Positions 53,411-63,482 are shown, numbered from the stretch's first letter. The stretch is DNA of 64,000 bases from Capilliphycus salinus (GCF_047276495.1 NZ_CP178543.1:2356001-2420000); one strand, 5' to 3'. Numbers and translations are program-made. The notes: generated by a model not told the origin, from the sequence alone.

Positions 53411-53456
53411 TCTTACCCCTTACCCCTTACCCTTTACCCTTTACCCTTTACCCTAT
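53411..53456. repeat. CCCTTTA heptad repeats
   Basis: CCCCTTA, CCCCTTA, then CCCTTTA four times: short tandemly repeated heptanucleotides of the kind common in cyanobacterial spacers. Confidence 0.75.
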
Positions 53457-53477
53457 TCACTGGTAACTGTAAACTGC

Positions 53478-56400
53478 CTATTGCCTTTCATAGATGAGAA
53501 ACTGTTGAACTTCAGCGACCTCAACAGACTCAACTCCGGCGGGCCATTGGCTGTAAACCTTCGCTAACAAATATTGTGCTAACTTAGAATTCCCCTGTTG
53601 GGACCAGATGCGTGCTAAACTCATAGTTGCTCTGAGTTCTAACAACTTTCCGCCCTGAGCGTGAGCAATTTCACAGGCTTTATTGAGATAATACTCAACC
53701 GACTGAGAATGAGGAGCAGACGCCTGACCCAAAGCCACCAGCATCGCCACCTGTTCGGGGTGCAAATTTTGTCCGCCCCCACCTTTAACATACATTAACT
53801 CACCTCTGAGTCGAAACAGTTCGGCCTCCCAAAAGCGTTCACCCGTCCTTTCAACCGTAGACAACGCCTCGTGTAAAACCGCCAACCCCGCTTCTATTTG
53901 TCCGGCTTTGGCGTGAGCTTGTGCTAACAGTCCCAAGAAATAGGTCCAAGAAATTTTAGCGCCCGTCGCCGCATGAGCCGCAATACCCCGCCGAAGTTGA
54001 TTAATTCCCAAGTCAGCCTGTCCGAGTTCAACCAACGCCCAACCCTGCATAATAATCCCAGTGCCTAACCAAAACTCAAACCGCTGTTCGCCGGCCAAAG
54101 CTATAGCCGCTTCCGCTTGGTGTTGAACCGCTTCTGGTTCTTGACGCAGTTGATGAAACATCGCCTTCATTGACAAAGCGAACCCCGTACTGTATGGATG
54201 AGACAACTCCAAAGCCAAATGAATCGCTTCTTCACTGTACTCAAGGGAAGCTTCTGGCTGTCCGAGCAACCACGCACTCAGCGACATATAAGACAAACTG
54301 GCAACTCCGACATCTTGTCCGGTCAAACAAGTCTGACAGGTGCGGTTCGTTTTTTGATACAATTCATAGCTAGTTTTCCAATGTTCGTGAGCCGCTTGTA
54401 ACCGTCCCAGATAAAATAAAGCAAATCCGAGAGTAAAACGGGCTTCCATCTCTAAAATCGGGTCATTGTGACGTCGGGCTAAACCCATTAACCGGCTCGC
54501 AAAATCAAGGGCAATTTTATGTTCTGATCGCGCCGCATGATAGCCCCAAAGTCCCCACAACACCGAAAACAATTGGGGAGTCGTTCCCAATTCTTGACAA
54601 ATTTCCCGACTTCGTTTATAATTCTGTTCAACTTCTAGAGAAGCGTAACCTTTTGTGGCAATCAAAGCTTTACCCAAGGTCGTTTGCAGTTCGAGTTCTT
54701 GCTTTAACAACTCAATACTCGAAGGTCCTCCCAGTAAAGAAATTGTCCGACCTTGTTCGGCTTTGAGATCATCAATCAACTCTAAACCGGATTTAAGATG
54801 AGCGATGGCTTCTTCATTCGCCGAACCCAAAAAGGCTTTTTCTCCGGCTTTTTGCCAATAATCAATCGCACAAAAAGGCAATCCGGCTTTACTGTAGTGA
54901 TAGGCGAGCAATTCCGGTTCGCGGCTAGTTAAAGTCGGAAATTCCGCTTCCAAAACCCGAGCAATACGACGGTGATATTGCGCCCGGGTACTTTTGAGCA
55001 AAGAATCATAAGCCGCATCTTGAATCAAAACATTTTTAAAGCTGTAAACCGCTTTGGGAAGTTCCCCATCGACAAACAATAATCGCGTCTCGACCAACTT
55101 TTCCAGGCCGCGAATAATGCTACTTTCATTCAAATTGATGGGTACGACCGCCCGACGCCCCGGCTCGTTAGGGCTGCTCGGTACGGGGTTAAGCGCGATC
55201 GCCCGCAACAATTCGTAACTGAACTCCCGACCAATGGTAGCGCCGAGTTGAGCCACTTCTTTGGCCCCATCGAGGCGATCGAGCCGTTCCATCAACAAAC
55301 CTTTGAGGGTGTCGGGAATGCTCAGGGTGGGTAGGGGGCCTGTCAGTTCGTAGGTGTCCTCCGTTTCTTTAAACGGCCCGGACTCCACCACCATTTTAGT
55401 CATTTCTTCGATAAACAGGGGAATCCCATCCGTTTTTTCGACAATCAGTTTAGACACCGCATAGGGAAGCCGCTTACCGCCCGTAACGCCCTGAATAATT
55501 TGTTCGATCTGATTAGCCGTCAGGTTGTTAAGATTAATTTGACTGACGTGAGGCAGTCGCAGCCAGTGGGATTGAAAACCCGGTCGCATGGTATAAATTC
55601 GGAGGATGGGATAATGGGTTTCTTCCCGGATCAGGCGATCAGCCAGTTCTAGGGTAGACGGATCGATCCAGTGGAGATCTTCGACAACCACCAATAGAGG
55701 TTGTTGGCTGGCGGCTTTGTGGATCATCGCCAGCATCACTTCTAACAGCTTTTGTTTCGTGGCCTGGGGCGACAGGTTCAAAGGCCGATAACGTTGTTCA
55801 TCGACAGAGATCGAAAGTAACTGGGCGAACAAAGGAACCGCCTCAGCCCGAGAAATTTGATGAGCGTCGAGGAATTCTTCGAGTTTAGCCAACTGTTGGG
55901 CGTTTGTGTCTTCGCGAGTCAGTTTTAAGACTCGTTCGGCGATCAGTTCGATTATCGGATGAAAAGGGGTATTTTGATAGTAGGGAGAACAAAAAATTTC
56001 CCGCAGGGTATAAGCATCGTTGCTGATCCGTTCTCGGAAAGCTTGGACAAGGCGGGATTTTCCAAAGCCGGCTTCTGCCATCAACAGTACCACTTCTCCG
56101 CGTCCGGATTTGACTCTTTCCCAAATGGCTTGCAGCTGTTCGAGTTCCGCTTCTCGGCCCACGTAGGGAGTCCAACTGCTTTGAGCGACTTTCTGGCGCT
56201 TGCAGGAGTCCGATTCTTGCAGCACTTGGTAAATTTCAACCGGAGTTGATACGCCTTTGAGCGAATGTTGACCTAAGGACTGAAATTCAAAAATCCCTTG
56301 TACCAGTCGGTAGGTCGTGGGACTGACAACGGCCGTATTGGGTTCGGCGAAGCCTTGCAGTCGGGCGGCGATATTCGGGGTCTGGCCGATGGCTAATTGT

Positions 56401-56834
56401 TCGCGTTTATTGCCGGCGCCGACTTCCCCAACCACCACTAAGCCCGTGTGAATGCCCAGACGGACAGACAGTTGCAGACAGCGGTTGGCAATACAGCCGA
56501 GTTTGAGGGTGGCGATCGCTTTGATAATGCCTAAGGCGGCTCTTAAGGCTCGTCCGGCGTCGTCTTCGTGGGCTAACGGATAGCCAAAATAGACTAAGAT
56601 CCCATCTCCGAGATATTGGGCAATGTAGCCTTCGTATTGAAGAACGACTTCGGCGCAGGTTTCCTGATATTTTTGAATCAGTTCTCGCAGTTCTTCGGGA
56701 TCGAGTTCTTCGGAGAGCGCCGTTGAACCGACCAGATCGCAAAACATTACCGTCAGTTGACGCCGTTCGGCGGGGCCGGATCGGGGTGGGTTCTGGAGGG
56801 GTGGAGGGAGTGGGGGCGACAGGGTGATTGTCAT
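53478..56834 (-). CDS. Class III cyclase, AAA-type ATPase and TPR regulator
   Basis: 1118 residues. Class III adenylate/guanylate cyclase domain (~20-205: VMFCDLVGSTALS, YLGDGILVYFGYP with both metal Asp), then a STAND/AAA ATPase (~225-560: AEAGFGKSRL as P-loop, VVVEDLHWID as Walker B), then TPR-like helices to the end. Such proteins usually begin with a zinc ribbon; here the zinc-ribbon sequence is the overlapping upstream frame 57027-56407. ATG 56834 lies inside that frame, after AAAAA. The missing first Gly of the P-loop may weaken ATP binding. Signal and target unknown. Confidence 0.9.
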   Translation of the reverse strand: MTITLSPPLPPPLQNPPRSGPAERRQLTVMFCDLVGSTALSEELDPEELRELIQKYQETCAEVVLQYEGYIAQYLGDGILVYFGYPLAHEDDAGRALRAALGIIKAIATLKLGCIANRCLQLSVRLGIHTGLVVVGEVGAGNKREQLAIGQTPNIAARLQGFAEPNTAVVSPTTYRLVQGIFEFQSLGQHSLKGVSTPVEIYQVLQESDSCKRQKVAQSSWTPYVGREAELEQLQAIWERVKSGRGEVVLLMAEAGFGKSRLVQAFRERISNDAYTLREIFCSPYYQNTPFHPIIELIAERVLKLTREDTNAQQLAKLEEFLDAHQISRAEAVPLFAQLLSISVDEQRYRPLNLSPQATKQKLLEVMLAMIHKAASQQPLLVVVEDLHWIDPSTLELADRLIREETHYPILRIYTMRPGFQSHWLRLPHVSQINLNNLTANQIEQIIQGVTGGKRLPYAVSKLIVEKTDGIPLFIEEMTKMVVESGPFKETEDTYELTGPLPTLSIPDTLKGLLMERLDRLDGAKEVAQLGATIGREFSYELLRAIALNPVPSSPNEPGRRAVVPINLNESSIIRGLEKLVETRLLFVDGELPKAVYSFKNVLIQDAAYDSLLKSTRAQYHRRIARVLEAEFPTLTSREPELLAYHYSKAGLPFCAIDYWQKAGEKAFLGSANEEAIAHLKSGLELIDDLKAEQGRTISLLGGPSSIELLKQELELQTTLGKALIATKGYASLEVEQNYKRSREICQELGTTPQLFSVLWGLWGYHAARSEHKIALDFASRLMGLARRHNDPILEMEARFTLGFALFYLGRLQAAHEHWKTSYELYQKTNRTCQTCLTGQDVGVASLSYMSLSAWLLGQPEASLEYSEEAIHLALELSHPYSTGFALSMKAMFHQLRQEPEAVQHQAEAAIALAGEQRFEFWLGTGIIMQGWALVELGQADLGINQLRRGIAAHAATGAKISWTYFLGLLAQAHAKAGQIEAGLAVLHEALSTVERTGERFWEAELFRLRGELMYVKGGGGQNLHPEQVAMLVALGQASAPHSQSVEYYLNKACEIAHAQGGKLLELRATMSLARIWSQQGNSKLAQYLLAKVYSQWPAGVESVEVAEVQQFLIYERQ

Positions 56835-57027
56835 TTTTTAAGGATGTACCGCATTCTGTACAATATCTGGCTTGGGGTGAATTTTTGTGTTGGCAGTGGG
56901 AACATACTTTATACAGAGATGTGCCACATTCCATACAGTAATTTGCACCATCTGAATTTAAAATGCCACAATTCGGGCAATTGACCATTACCTGAATATT
57001 TTGGCTGAGTGGAGAAGTTTTGGTCAT
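56407..57027 (-). CDS. Double zinc-ribbon ORF, probably the shifted N-terminus of the cyclase gene
   Basis: The first ~65 residues have two zinc ribbons (CPNCG...YCMECG and CSHCQ...YCTECG) and a Pro-rich linker. The remaining ~130 residues of this frame are basic low-complexity sequence, the shadow of the cyclase frame. The ribbons end where the cyclase protein begins, in a stretch of A6 and several C4-C5 runs (56780-56845), so a +1 change would join both into the usual zinc-ribbon-cyclase protein. GAGG precedes the ATG at 57027. Either a mutation, a sequencing error, a programmed shift or translation restart at ATG 56834. Confidence 0.6.
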   Translation of the reverse strand: MTKTSPLSQNIQVMVNCPNCGILNSDGANYCMECGTSLYKVCSHCQHKNSPQARYCTECGTSLKNDNHPVAPTPSTPPEPTPIRPRRTASTDGNVLRSGRFNGALRRTRSRRTARTDSKISGNLRRSRSSIRRLHCPISRRWDLSLFWLSVSPRRRRRTSLKSRLRHYQSDRHPQTRLYCQPLSATVCPSGHSHGLSGGWGSRRRQ

Positions 57028-57294
57028 CTCAAACCTCGCGGCAGGGAGTTGTCTGTCAGTTAATACCTATCTTGCATCCTATAGGAGAGTCTGGGAAAGA
57101 TCCGTTCATTTGTCTGTGGTGTTGGCGATCGCTGGTTTGTCTGCTTTGACTGCGGGAGTTGTTTTTGGGGGGTAATCGGTATGACAGTTGAAACAGAGAG
57201 TGCATAATTAAATTAAGATATCAACCTTTGTAGGAAAATTTATAGCCTACACTATGGGAAATTCTATTTTTCGCCGCGTTGGGTGATCGAAACA

Positions 57295-58686
57295 ATGACA
57301 AACGTAGTGTGCGATCGGCAAATGAGTGTTGAACAGGATTATAACCAACAGTGTCTTGAGAAGTTGGCTTGGGCGATGAAACAGCTTGATATTGCTCTAG
57401 AATATCAAGACTTGGCTAAAATTACTGAACTGATTGTTCAGACGATGACCGGGCCTTGGCGTTATTTTCACACCCCAGAACATATTTTTGAGGTTGGCGG
57501 GTCTGAAGATGCCATTGAGGTGCTAGCGGCTTTATTTCACGATGTTGTTTATGTACAGGTCGATCAAAGTGTTAACTTTAATTTGACTTATTATATTGTT
57601 CCGTTTGTTCGACAGGCCGGAGAACATCTGGTGATTCGAGATGCTTCGGAGTTGCCGGCTGATAGCAGCTTTGAGATGGTGATGCGGGTGTTTAATTTTT
57701 CTGGCGGTCAAACTCTTTCTCCTCTGGAAGGTCAAAACGAGTTTTTGAGTGCTTTGGTAGCCGCTAAGGTTCTTGAGCCGTTTTTACCGCCGAAATTTAT
57801 TCTTCAAATTGTCGCTTGTATTGAAGCAACAATTCCCTTTCGGACTCCCAACGCTGAAGGACTGAGCAATAGTGAGATTTTATATCGTCGCTTAGAAACG
57901 ATTACTCAACAGTTAGATCTGAAGTTAACTCAAGAGGATTGGAAAGCGACTATTATTAGTTCTGTTCGTCTTTCTAATCGTGATGTTGGCAGTTTTGCTC
58001 ATCCGAATCCGGCTCGTTTTTTAGATAATACTTGGAATTTACTCCCGGAAACCAATCATCATCTGAAATATTCCAGTTCTTATACAATTCATCAATATCG
58101 TACCGCCTTACAAAAAATGGAAGGCTTTCTCAATTTTATTAAGCCGGAAGTGATCTTTCATCAGTTTCAAGGATACCCGGATGATACGGTTTATCAAAAT
58201 TTAGTTAAACGCGCTCGCAAGAATATTGAAGTCGGACGCCTTTATCTGGGTAGCAAGTTATTTACAATTGCGTTTTTAGAAGCACTTTCTCTGCGGTTTG
58301 GGCGGGTGATTCCGGTTTCAACTTTGATGGGAGAAATGCCAACGGAAAATTTTGTCGCGGCTTCTTTGGTTGATTTTTTACCGGAAATTGACCACCCCCA
58401 CGAACCGAAAAATGAGTTAGAACAGCAGGTTTTAACGCTGTTAGATAAAGGCCGGACTCAAAGCGCTTCTTATGATATTAAAAACTCTCCTTTAGCTACC
58501 TATATGGTCAAGTCTATGGGGTTTGATGAGATTCGACATCAACGAGACCGCGCCCAAGAATTCTTTCAAAATGTGATTTCCGCTGAGGAGTTTTTAAGCG
58601 GTTGTGATATTCATGTTAAAAAGACGGTAACAGATGGCATTGTTAAATTATTTGATAGTCGAAAAGCGGCTTTGTGTCGGTCTTAA
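57295..58686 (+). CDS. HD-superfamily metal-dependent hydrolase-like protein
   Basis: 463 residues. Near residue 60 it has HTPEHIFEV and then LAALFHDVVY, the spaced His and His-Asp pattern of HD phosphohydrolases. The remaining ~380 residues are helical and Glu/Leu rich, with no second domain I can name. Substrate unknown. ATG 57295 is preferred, a GTG at 57283 is possible. It diverges from the cyclase gene across 267 bases that show nothing definite. Confidence 0.75.
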   Translation: MTNVVCDRQMSVEQDYNQQCLEKLAWAMKQLDIALEYQDLAKITELIVQTMTGPWRYFHTPEHIFEVGGSEDAIEVLAALFHDVVYVQVDQSVNFNLTYYIVPFVRQAGEHLVIRDASELPADSSFEMVMRVFNFSGGQTLSPLEGQNEFLSALVAAKVLEPFLPPKFILQIVACIEATIPFRTPNAEGLSNSEILYRRLETITQQLDLKLTQEDWKATIISSVRLSNRDVGSFAHPNPARFLDNTWNLLPETNHHLKYSSSYTIHQYRTALQKMEGFLNFIKPEVIFHQFQGYPDDTVYQNLVKRARKNIEVGRLYLGSKLFTIAFLEALSLRFGRVIPVSTLMGEMPTENFVAASLVDFLPEIDHPHEPKNELEQQVLTLLDKGRTQSASYDIKNSPLATYMVKSMGFDEIRHQRDRAQEFFQNVISAEEFLSGCDIHVKKTVTDGIVKLFDSRKAALCRS

Positions 58687-58985
58687 GAGGGCAGAGGGCA
58701 GAGGGCAGAGGGCAGAGGGCGGAGGGCAGAGGGCAGTTTACAGTTTACAGTTTACAGTGACCAGTTTTTTCAGTTGTCAGTTATTAGTGCTGTAGGGGCG
58801 GGTTCTGCCTAAATGTTTGTTTTCCCACAAATAACTTCTATAAACCCGCCCAACTGATCAGTTTTTCGGTGACTCCTGAACTCCTGACTTCTGACTTCTG
58901 ACTTCTGACTTCTAATGACGACTGGGCGGGTTTATATCAGTTGTCTGTGGGAGATGATAAATTAAGACCGAACCCGCCCCTACAA
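58687..58985. repeat. Short tandem and inverted repeats
   Basis: GAGGGCA heptads (58687-58735), TTTACAG heptads (58737-58758), two TAGGGGCGGGTT...AACCCGCCC palindromes (~58795-58852 and ~58922-58982, the second in inverse order) and a CTGACTT heptad run (58878-58910). The whole gap is repeats, and no gene is present. Confidence 0.8.
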
Positions 58986-58994
58986 AACTTTTGG

Positions 58995-59549
58995 CTATTT
59001 TAACCAACGTTCGGTGCCTTTTTTTGTGGGTAAACCGGCAGGGTTAAACGTCCAGATATCGCCTTTCTTTTGAGGGCCGTAACTGAGATGAATCGGTCTA
59101 CTTTTGCCGTAAAAATAAAGGGAGTCAAAGGGTAATTTTTGGGCGACAATCCAATCAATAAATTCGTCGCTGTCTAAATCTTTGATTTGACAATCACAAC
59201 CCGCCCCCAATCGATTACAATAATATTGACCATTTTTTTTTACTTCGTGCGCCATGTGCTGATCGATATTCGGCGCAACCCGACCATTTTTTAATCCGGT
59301 AATCGGATCTTTTTTTTCGAGAAATCGTTTTAAATCTTTAGAACAAAATCCATAAGTTAGTTTAAATCTTTCCAATCCAAAACAATCAATAATCGGATCG
59401 AGAATCCATTGGTTTAACGCTTGAATGGCAACCAGACTTTTTTCAGACTCGGGATAAGGATTAATCTGGTCAGCATATTTGTGATAGGTCAAAGTGCAAG
59501 TACAAAAGGTTTCCAGCGTCAGATACTTTCCCAGTTTTAGATCTTTCAT
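58995..59549 (-). CDS. M15-type (hedgehog/DD-peptidase fold) peptidase-like protein
   Basis: 184 residues, no signal peptide. A helical start (LTLETFCTCTLTYHKYADQI) and then the zinc-site pattern of M15-like folds: DQHMAHE, GAGCDCQI and, near the end, PIHLSYGP. The expected SxHxxGxAxD is changed, so activity is uncertain. Similar proteins occur in phages and accessory regions. It is flanked by repeats, so acquisition by transfer is possible. Assignment from motif spacing only. Confidence 0.55.
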   Translation of the reverse strand: MKDLKLGKYLTLETFCTCTLTYHKYADQINPYPESEKSLVAIQALNQWILDPIIDCFGLERFKLTYGFCSKDLKRFLEKKDPITGLKNGRVAPNIDQHMAHEVKKNGQYYCNRLGAGCDCQIKDLDSDEFIDWIVAQKLPFDSLYFYGKSRPIHLSYGPQKKGDIWTFNPAGLPTKKGTERWLK

Positions 59550-59684
59550 CGTTCTCTAAGACTTTTGAATTATCATAGAATTGAACCCGAAATTTAACAG
59601 GAGTCTGTGAAAGTGGCGCCTCGAAACTCTGAAAAATATTGCAGTTTGCCACCCGCAGTCCGATGCACGCTATTAGTTTAAAAC

Positions 59685-60794
59685 GTGGATGAGATCGAAT
59701 ACTACTACCGAATCTTAAATCTTCAGCCCGGGGCGTCTTTAGAAGATGTCAAACAGGCTTATCGAAATTTGGCTTTGATTTGGCATCCCGATCGCTATCC
59801 TCTCGATTCTAGGTTACAGGCCGAAGCCGAACAAAAATTTAAAGAAATTAATTACGCTTACGTCCATTTGCGATCGCGCTTAAGCGATCCCGAATTTTCG
59901 GTTTCTCACGGACCAACCCCCTCAACCGCTTCTTCCCCTCCGCCAACCCCACCCGAGGACAACCCTTTTCAAACCTCAAGGGTTTATCAGGAAACCCCTC
60001 AGCCGGTTGATTCTTCCGTATCCTCACCGGATAGCCCCGTAATACCCTGGGGATGGCTGGCGGGTACTTTTTTGGGGTATACCCTGATCGGATGGGTTTT
60101 AACCGCCTTATCCGTCCCGCTGTGGAATGAAATCCTCGCCGCCATGTTGTGGGCGATCGTGGCAATTTTGGCTTCGATGGGAGAAAGGTTTGAACATTCC
60201 TGGTTTATCGCCTTGATGGTCGCCGGGGGTATGGCCGGATGGGTCGCCGGAAATCAAGCCGCAGGAATCATTACCGGGGTGGTTTGGGCGATCGTGGGGC
60301 TGGTTTTGGGGGCGATCGCGGGTTCGCAAGCCCGAGTTAAGGGGATTTTGTGGATACTGACTCTGGTGGGAATTTCTGCGATCGCCGGGTTGGTCGCCGG
60401 CAGCAAAACCGGAGATTGGCGGGGAGCGCTGTTGGGAGGTATGCTAGGGGCAGTCATGGGGACAACGATGGGCTTGATTTGCGATCGCGCTTTCCAAACT
60501 AAACCCAGGAGAAAAACCGGCGCCGGAAGCGTCTTTGGATTTGGGTTTGGTGCCTGGTTGGGTGCCTGGACGGGTGCGGGAGAAAATGCTGTAATTCGAG
60601 CGATTGAAAAAACGGGTTTAGAGGTGATTTTTGGCGCTTGGGCTGCCATCATTTTGATTTCGGGAGCGATCGCGCAAATGGTTGCCGGTGAAAAATTAAT
60701 TGAGTCGTTTAATGGATTTTATACTTTTATGATTCTCGCTACAACTTCAGGTTTAGGATTAACGTTGGGATATTGGCTCGCCAATAAAGGTTGA
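59685..60794 (+). CDS. J-domain membrane protein
   Basis: 369 residues. N-terminal J domain (1-68) with the HPD loop (IWHPDRYP), so it can stimulate an Hsp70. A Pro/Ser-rich linker (~75-120) is followed by about eight Gly/Ala-rich membrane segments (~125-365) with glycine-zipper repeats such as GAIAGSQA and GLVAGSKTGD. It is thus an integral membrane DnaJ-like protein, not a classical DnaJ with zinc fingers. The start is GTG at 59685. The P-loop ATPase gene follows after 80 bases in the same direction. Confidence 0.9.
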   Translation: MDEIEYYYRILNLQPGASLEDVKQAYRNLALIWHPDRYPLDSRLQAEAEQKFKEINYAYVHLRSRLSDPEFSVSHGPTPSTASSPPPTPPEDNPFQTSRVYQETPQPVDSSVSSPDSPVIPWGWLAGTFLGYTLIGWVLTALSVPLWNEILAAMLWAIVAILASMGERFEHSWFIALMVAGGMAGWVAGNQAAGIITGVVWAIVGLVLGAIAGSQARVKGILWILTLVGISAIAGLVAGSKTGDWRGALLGGMLGAVMGTTMGLICDRAFQTKPRRKTGAGSVFGFGFGAWLGAWTGAGENAVIRAIEKTGLEVIFGAWAAIILISGAIAQMVAGEKLIESFNGFYTFMILATTSGLGLTLGYWLANKG

Positions 60795-60874
60795 TTTTAT
60801 TATTCCCTACTGATTCAAAGAATGACCGCAAGAATGAGAGTTTACGGACACTGGTTTGGTTTGGGTGGACAACG

Positions 60875-62221
60875 ATGGAACTCAATTTACGCAAATTTTT
60901 TCGAGCTTCTAATCCCGCAAAAACGCTAAATTTTGGTACAATAGAAGATCGACAATATTACATTGATTTTTCTGAGGTTCGGGGCGGAAAACTGATCGAA
61001 CAAATTGCCCGGACTATTACCCGCCTTTCGCCAGATAATCCGACTTGTCAACTTTTTACCGGACATATTGGTTCGGGAAAATCAACGGAACTGTTGCGAC
61101 TGAAGGCGGAGTTGGAAGAACAAGAATTTCATGTCGTCTATTTTGAGTCGAGTAAAGATCTCGATATGGCGGATGTGGATATTACGGATATTTTGTTGGC
61201 GATCGCCCGCCAAGTTAGTGAGAGTATAGAACAACTTCAAATCCGATTGCAACCGACGGGGTTTAAAGCTTTGCTTGAGGGGTTGGCGAATGTGTTGCAA
61301 GCCGAAATTGATATTCAAGCGGATCTTCCGGGGTTGGGAAATGTGAGTGCGAATACTTCGGGTGAATTTTCTCTATCGTTGGGAATTGGTAAAATTACCG
61401 CTAAAGCTAGAGATAGTCGCGATTTACGAACTCGATTAAGGCAATATTTAGAACCGCGTACCAATACCATTTTACAAGCAATTAATCAGGAATTGCTCGA
61501 ACCTTCGATTGAACAGTTGAAACAGCAGGGTAAACAGGGATTGGTGGTTATTATTGATAATTTGGATCGGATTATTAATTCTAAAACCCCCACCGGAAGA
61601 CCTCAACCGGAATATTTATTTATTGATCGCGGCGATCAATTGAATCAGTTAAGCTGTCATGTGGTTTATACGATTCCGTTGGGATTAATTTTTTCTAATG
61701 ATTTGGGACGGCTTACTAATCGATTTGGCGGCGATCCGAAGACTTTACCGATGGTTCCGGTACGTTTTCAAGATGAAACGCCTTGCGACGAAGGGATAGA
61801 ATTACTCCGACAAATGGTTATGGCGCGTTCTTTTCCTGAGGTTAAACTGGATGAATATTCAAGTTTAATTTCTCAAGTTTTTGATGATTCTCAAACTTTA
61901 GATCGCTTGTGTATGATGAGTGGGGGTCATGTAAGAACGTTGTTGGTTTTGTTGTACAGTTGTCTGCAAAAAGAAGATCCACCCCTTTCGAGAGAGGCTT
62001 TGGAAGATGTGATTTTACAACGCCGTCATCAGTTATTATTGGCGATTGAAGCTGATGAATGGGAAATGTTGCGTCAGGTTGGGAAAACTAAAAAATTAAG
62101 TGGTTTAACTGATTATCAAACTTTATTGCGGAGTTTGTGGGTGTTTGAATACCGCTATCGGAAAGATTTCTGGTTTGATGTTAATCCGATTTTGGTGGAA
62201 GCGCCGGAATTTAAAGGGTAG
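60875..62221 (+). CDS. P-loop ATPase (AAA/STAND-like)
   Basis: 448 residues. N-terminus MELNLRKFFRASNPAKTLNF, P-loop GHIGSGKSTELLRLK (near 72), Walker B LVVIIDNLDRI (near 225), and a helical C-terminal part. Such proteins occur widely in cyanobacteria, often as single genes, with unknown role. ATG 60875 gives the typical start; the longer frame reaches back into the J-domain gene stop. Downstream (62241-62315) a 40-base segment with GGATGGCTTTGGGTTGGG is repeated twice. Confidence 0.85.
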   Translation: MELNLRKFFRASNPAKTLNFGTIEDRQYYIDFSEVRGGKLIEQIARTITRLSPDNPTCQLFTGHIGSGKSTELLRLKAELEEQEFHVVYFESSKDLDMADVDITDILLAIARQVSESIEQLQIRLQPTGFKALLEGLANVLQAEIDIQADLPGLGNVSANTSGEFSLSLGIGKITAKARDSRDLRTRLRQYLEPRTNTILQAINQELLEPSIEQLKQQGKQGLVVIIDNLDRIINSKTPTGRPQPEYLFIDRGDQLNQLSCHVVYTIPLGLIFSNDLGRLTNRFGGDPKTLPMVPVRFQDETPCDEGIELLRQMVMARSFPEVKLDEYSSLISQVFDDSQTLDRLCMMSGGHVRTLLVLLYSCLQKEDPPLSREALEDVILQRRHQLLLAIEADEWEMLRQVGKTKKLSGLTDYQTLLRSLWVFEYRYRKDFWFDVNPILVEAPEFKG

Positions 62222-62240
62222 TCAGTAGCGGGTATGGTAA

Positions 62241-62335
62241 CGGATGGCTTTGGGTTGGGTTTTTTGGATTTTGGCTTTTTTAACGGATGGCTTTGGGTTG
62301 GGTTTTTGGGGTTTATGATGCTTGGAAACGGATGG
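62241..62335. repeat. Repeat GGATGGCTTTGGGTTGGG
   Basis: Two direct copies of AACGGATGGCTTTGGGTTGG (from ~62239 and ~62282) and a partial third (ACGGATGGGTT near 62328) lie in the gap between the ATPase gene and aroE. Confidence 0.6.
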
Positions 62336-62463
62336 GTTAACTTTGAGAGAATTGAGGTTATCTATCCGTTTTAATCTTAGCGTTGTTTTCGTTATCTCAA
62401 CCCAAGTTGAATTCGTTACCAGTGGGATGTCATAATAACAAAAGCGTTAATGTCAATAGAGTG

Positions 62464-63336
62464 ATGATTCAAGGGACAACAAAACTTTTGGGTGTGATTG
62501 GCGATCCGATTGAACATTCTTTGTCTCCCGTGATGCACAATGCGGCGATCGCGGAGATGGGTGTTGATTATGTTTATCTTCCTTTTCCGATAAAATCAAC
62601 GGATTTAGATGCGGCTTTGGCGGGTTTTTCTGCGATGGGTTTGGAAGGTTTTAATGTTACTATTCCTCACAAACAGGCGATTGTTTCTCGGCTGTCTCAC
62701 GTCTCCAAACTAGCTGAAGCTGTCGGTGCGGTGAATACGGTTTGGCGGACTGATCGGGGTTGGGAAGGAACAAATACTGATGTGGTTGGATTTATCGCGC
62801 CCCTGAAAGAGATTAATAATAATCATCAATTTTGGCGGGAAAAAACGGCGATTATTTTGGGAAATGGCGGCGCTTCTCGTGCGGTTGTCGCCGGATGTGC
62901 GGAGTTGGGAATTCGTAATATTTTTGTGGTGGGGAGAAATCGAGAAAAGTTAGATATTTTTCAACAAAGTTGGTTGGATTCTCCTTTGTCTTTATCCCTA
63001 AATGTTGAGACTTGGGATAGTTTACCGGAAATGATTCATCAAGCTGATTTATTGGTAAATACGACGCCGGTCGGGATGTATCCTCACGTTGAAAATTCTC
63101 CCGTTACCGAAGCTGTTATGGATGGGTTAAAATCTGATGCGATCGCCTATGATTTGATTTATACGCCTAACCCGACTCAATTTTTAAGCCTCGCTAAAGC
63201 CAAAGGTGCAATTATAATTGATGGCTTAGAAATGTTGGTTCAACAAGGTGCAACGGCTTTAGAACTTTGGTTAAAGCAACCCGTTCCCGTTGATGTGATG
63301 CGCCAGTCGCTTCATAAAAAGTTAGGGCTATTATAA
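62464..63336 (+). CDS. aroE: Shikimate dehydrogenase
   Basis: 290 residues. It reduces 3-dehydroshikimate to shikimate with NADPH in the chorismate pathway. N-terminal substrate motif GDPIEHSLSPVMHN, catalytic Lys in NVTIPHKQ, GAVNTVW, dinucleotide motif ILGNGGASRAVV, NTTPVGMYP, and the C-terminal DGLEMLVQQGA. ATG 62464 is chosen; the open frame extends 27 codons upstream without conservation, and GTG 62461 is also possible. Stands alone. Confidence 0.97.
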   Translation: MIQGTTKLLGVIGDPIEHSLSPVMHNAAIAEMGVDYVYLPFPIKSTDLDAALAGFSAMGLEGFNVTIPHKQAIVSRLSHVSKLAEAVGAVNTVWRTDRGWEGTNTDVVGFIAPLKEINNNHQFWREKTAIILGNGGASRAVVAGCAELGIRNIFVVGRNREKLDIFQQSWLDSPLSLSLNVETWDSLPEMIHQADLLVNTTPVGMYPHVENSPVTEAVMDGLKSDAIAYDLIYTPNPTQFLSLAKAKGAIIIDGLEMLVQQGATALELWLKQPVPVDVMRQSLHKKLGLL

Positions 63337-63449
63337 TTATAATATGCTCTTTTTTATCAAAGATATTACGGGGTTTACAATTTGTTAGAATTACCCTTGA
63401 TCGATCTCACATTTTTCATACGGTTTCATCACAGACAATCAATGAATTG

Positions 63450-63482
63450 AGTTGCTAGCCTTGAAATAGATTTTGCAACTCA
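63450..63482. repeat. GAGTTGC inverted repeat
   Basis: GAGTTGC and GCAACTC flank a 19-base loop about 30 bases before the next gene. It could be an operator or leader hairpin; no T-run follows. Confidence 0.35.

Noticed and set aside
56407..56834. Basic C-terminal part of the zinc-ribbon frame as a real domain
   Set aside because: It is the out-of-frame reading of the conserved cyclase domain.
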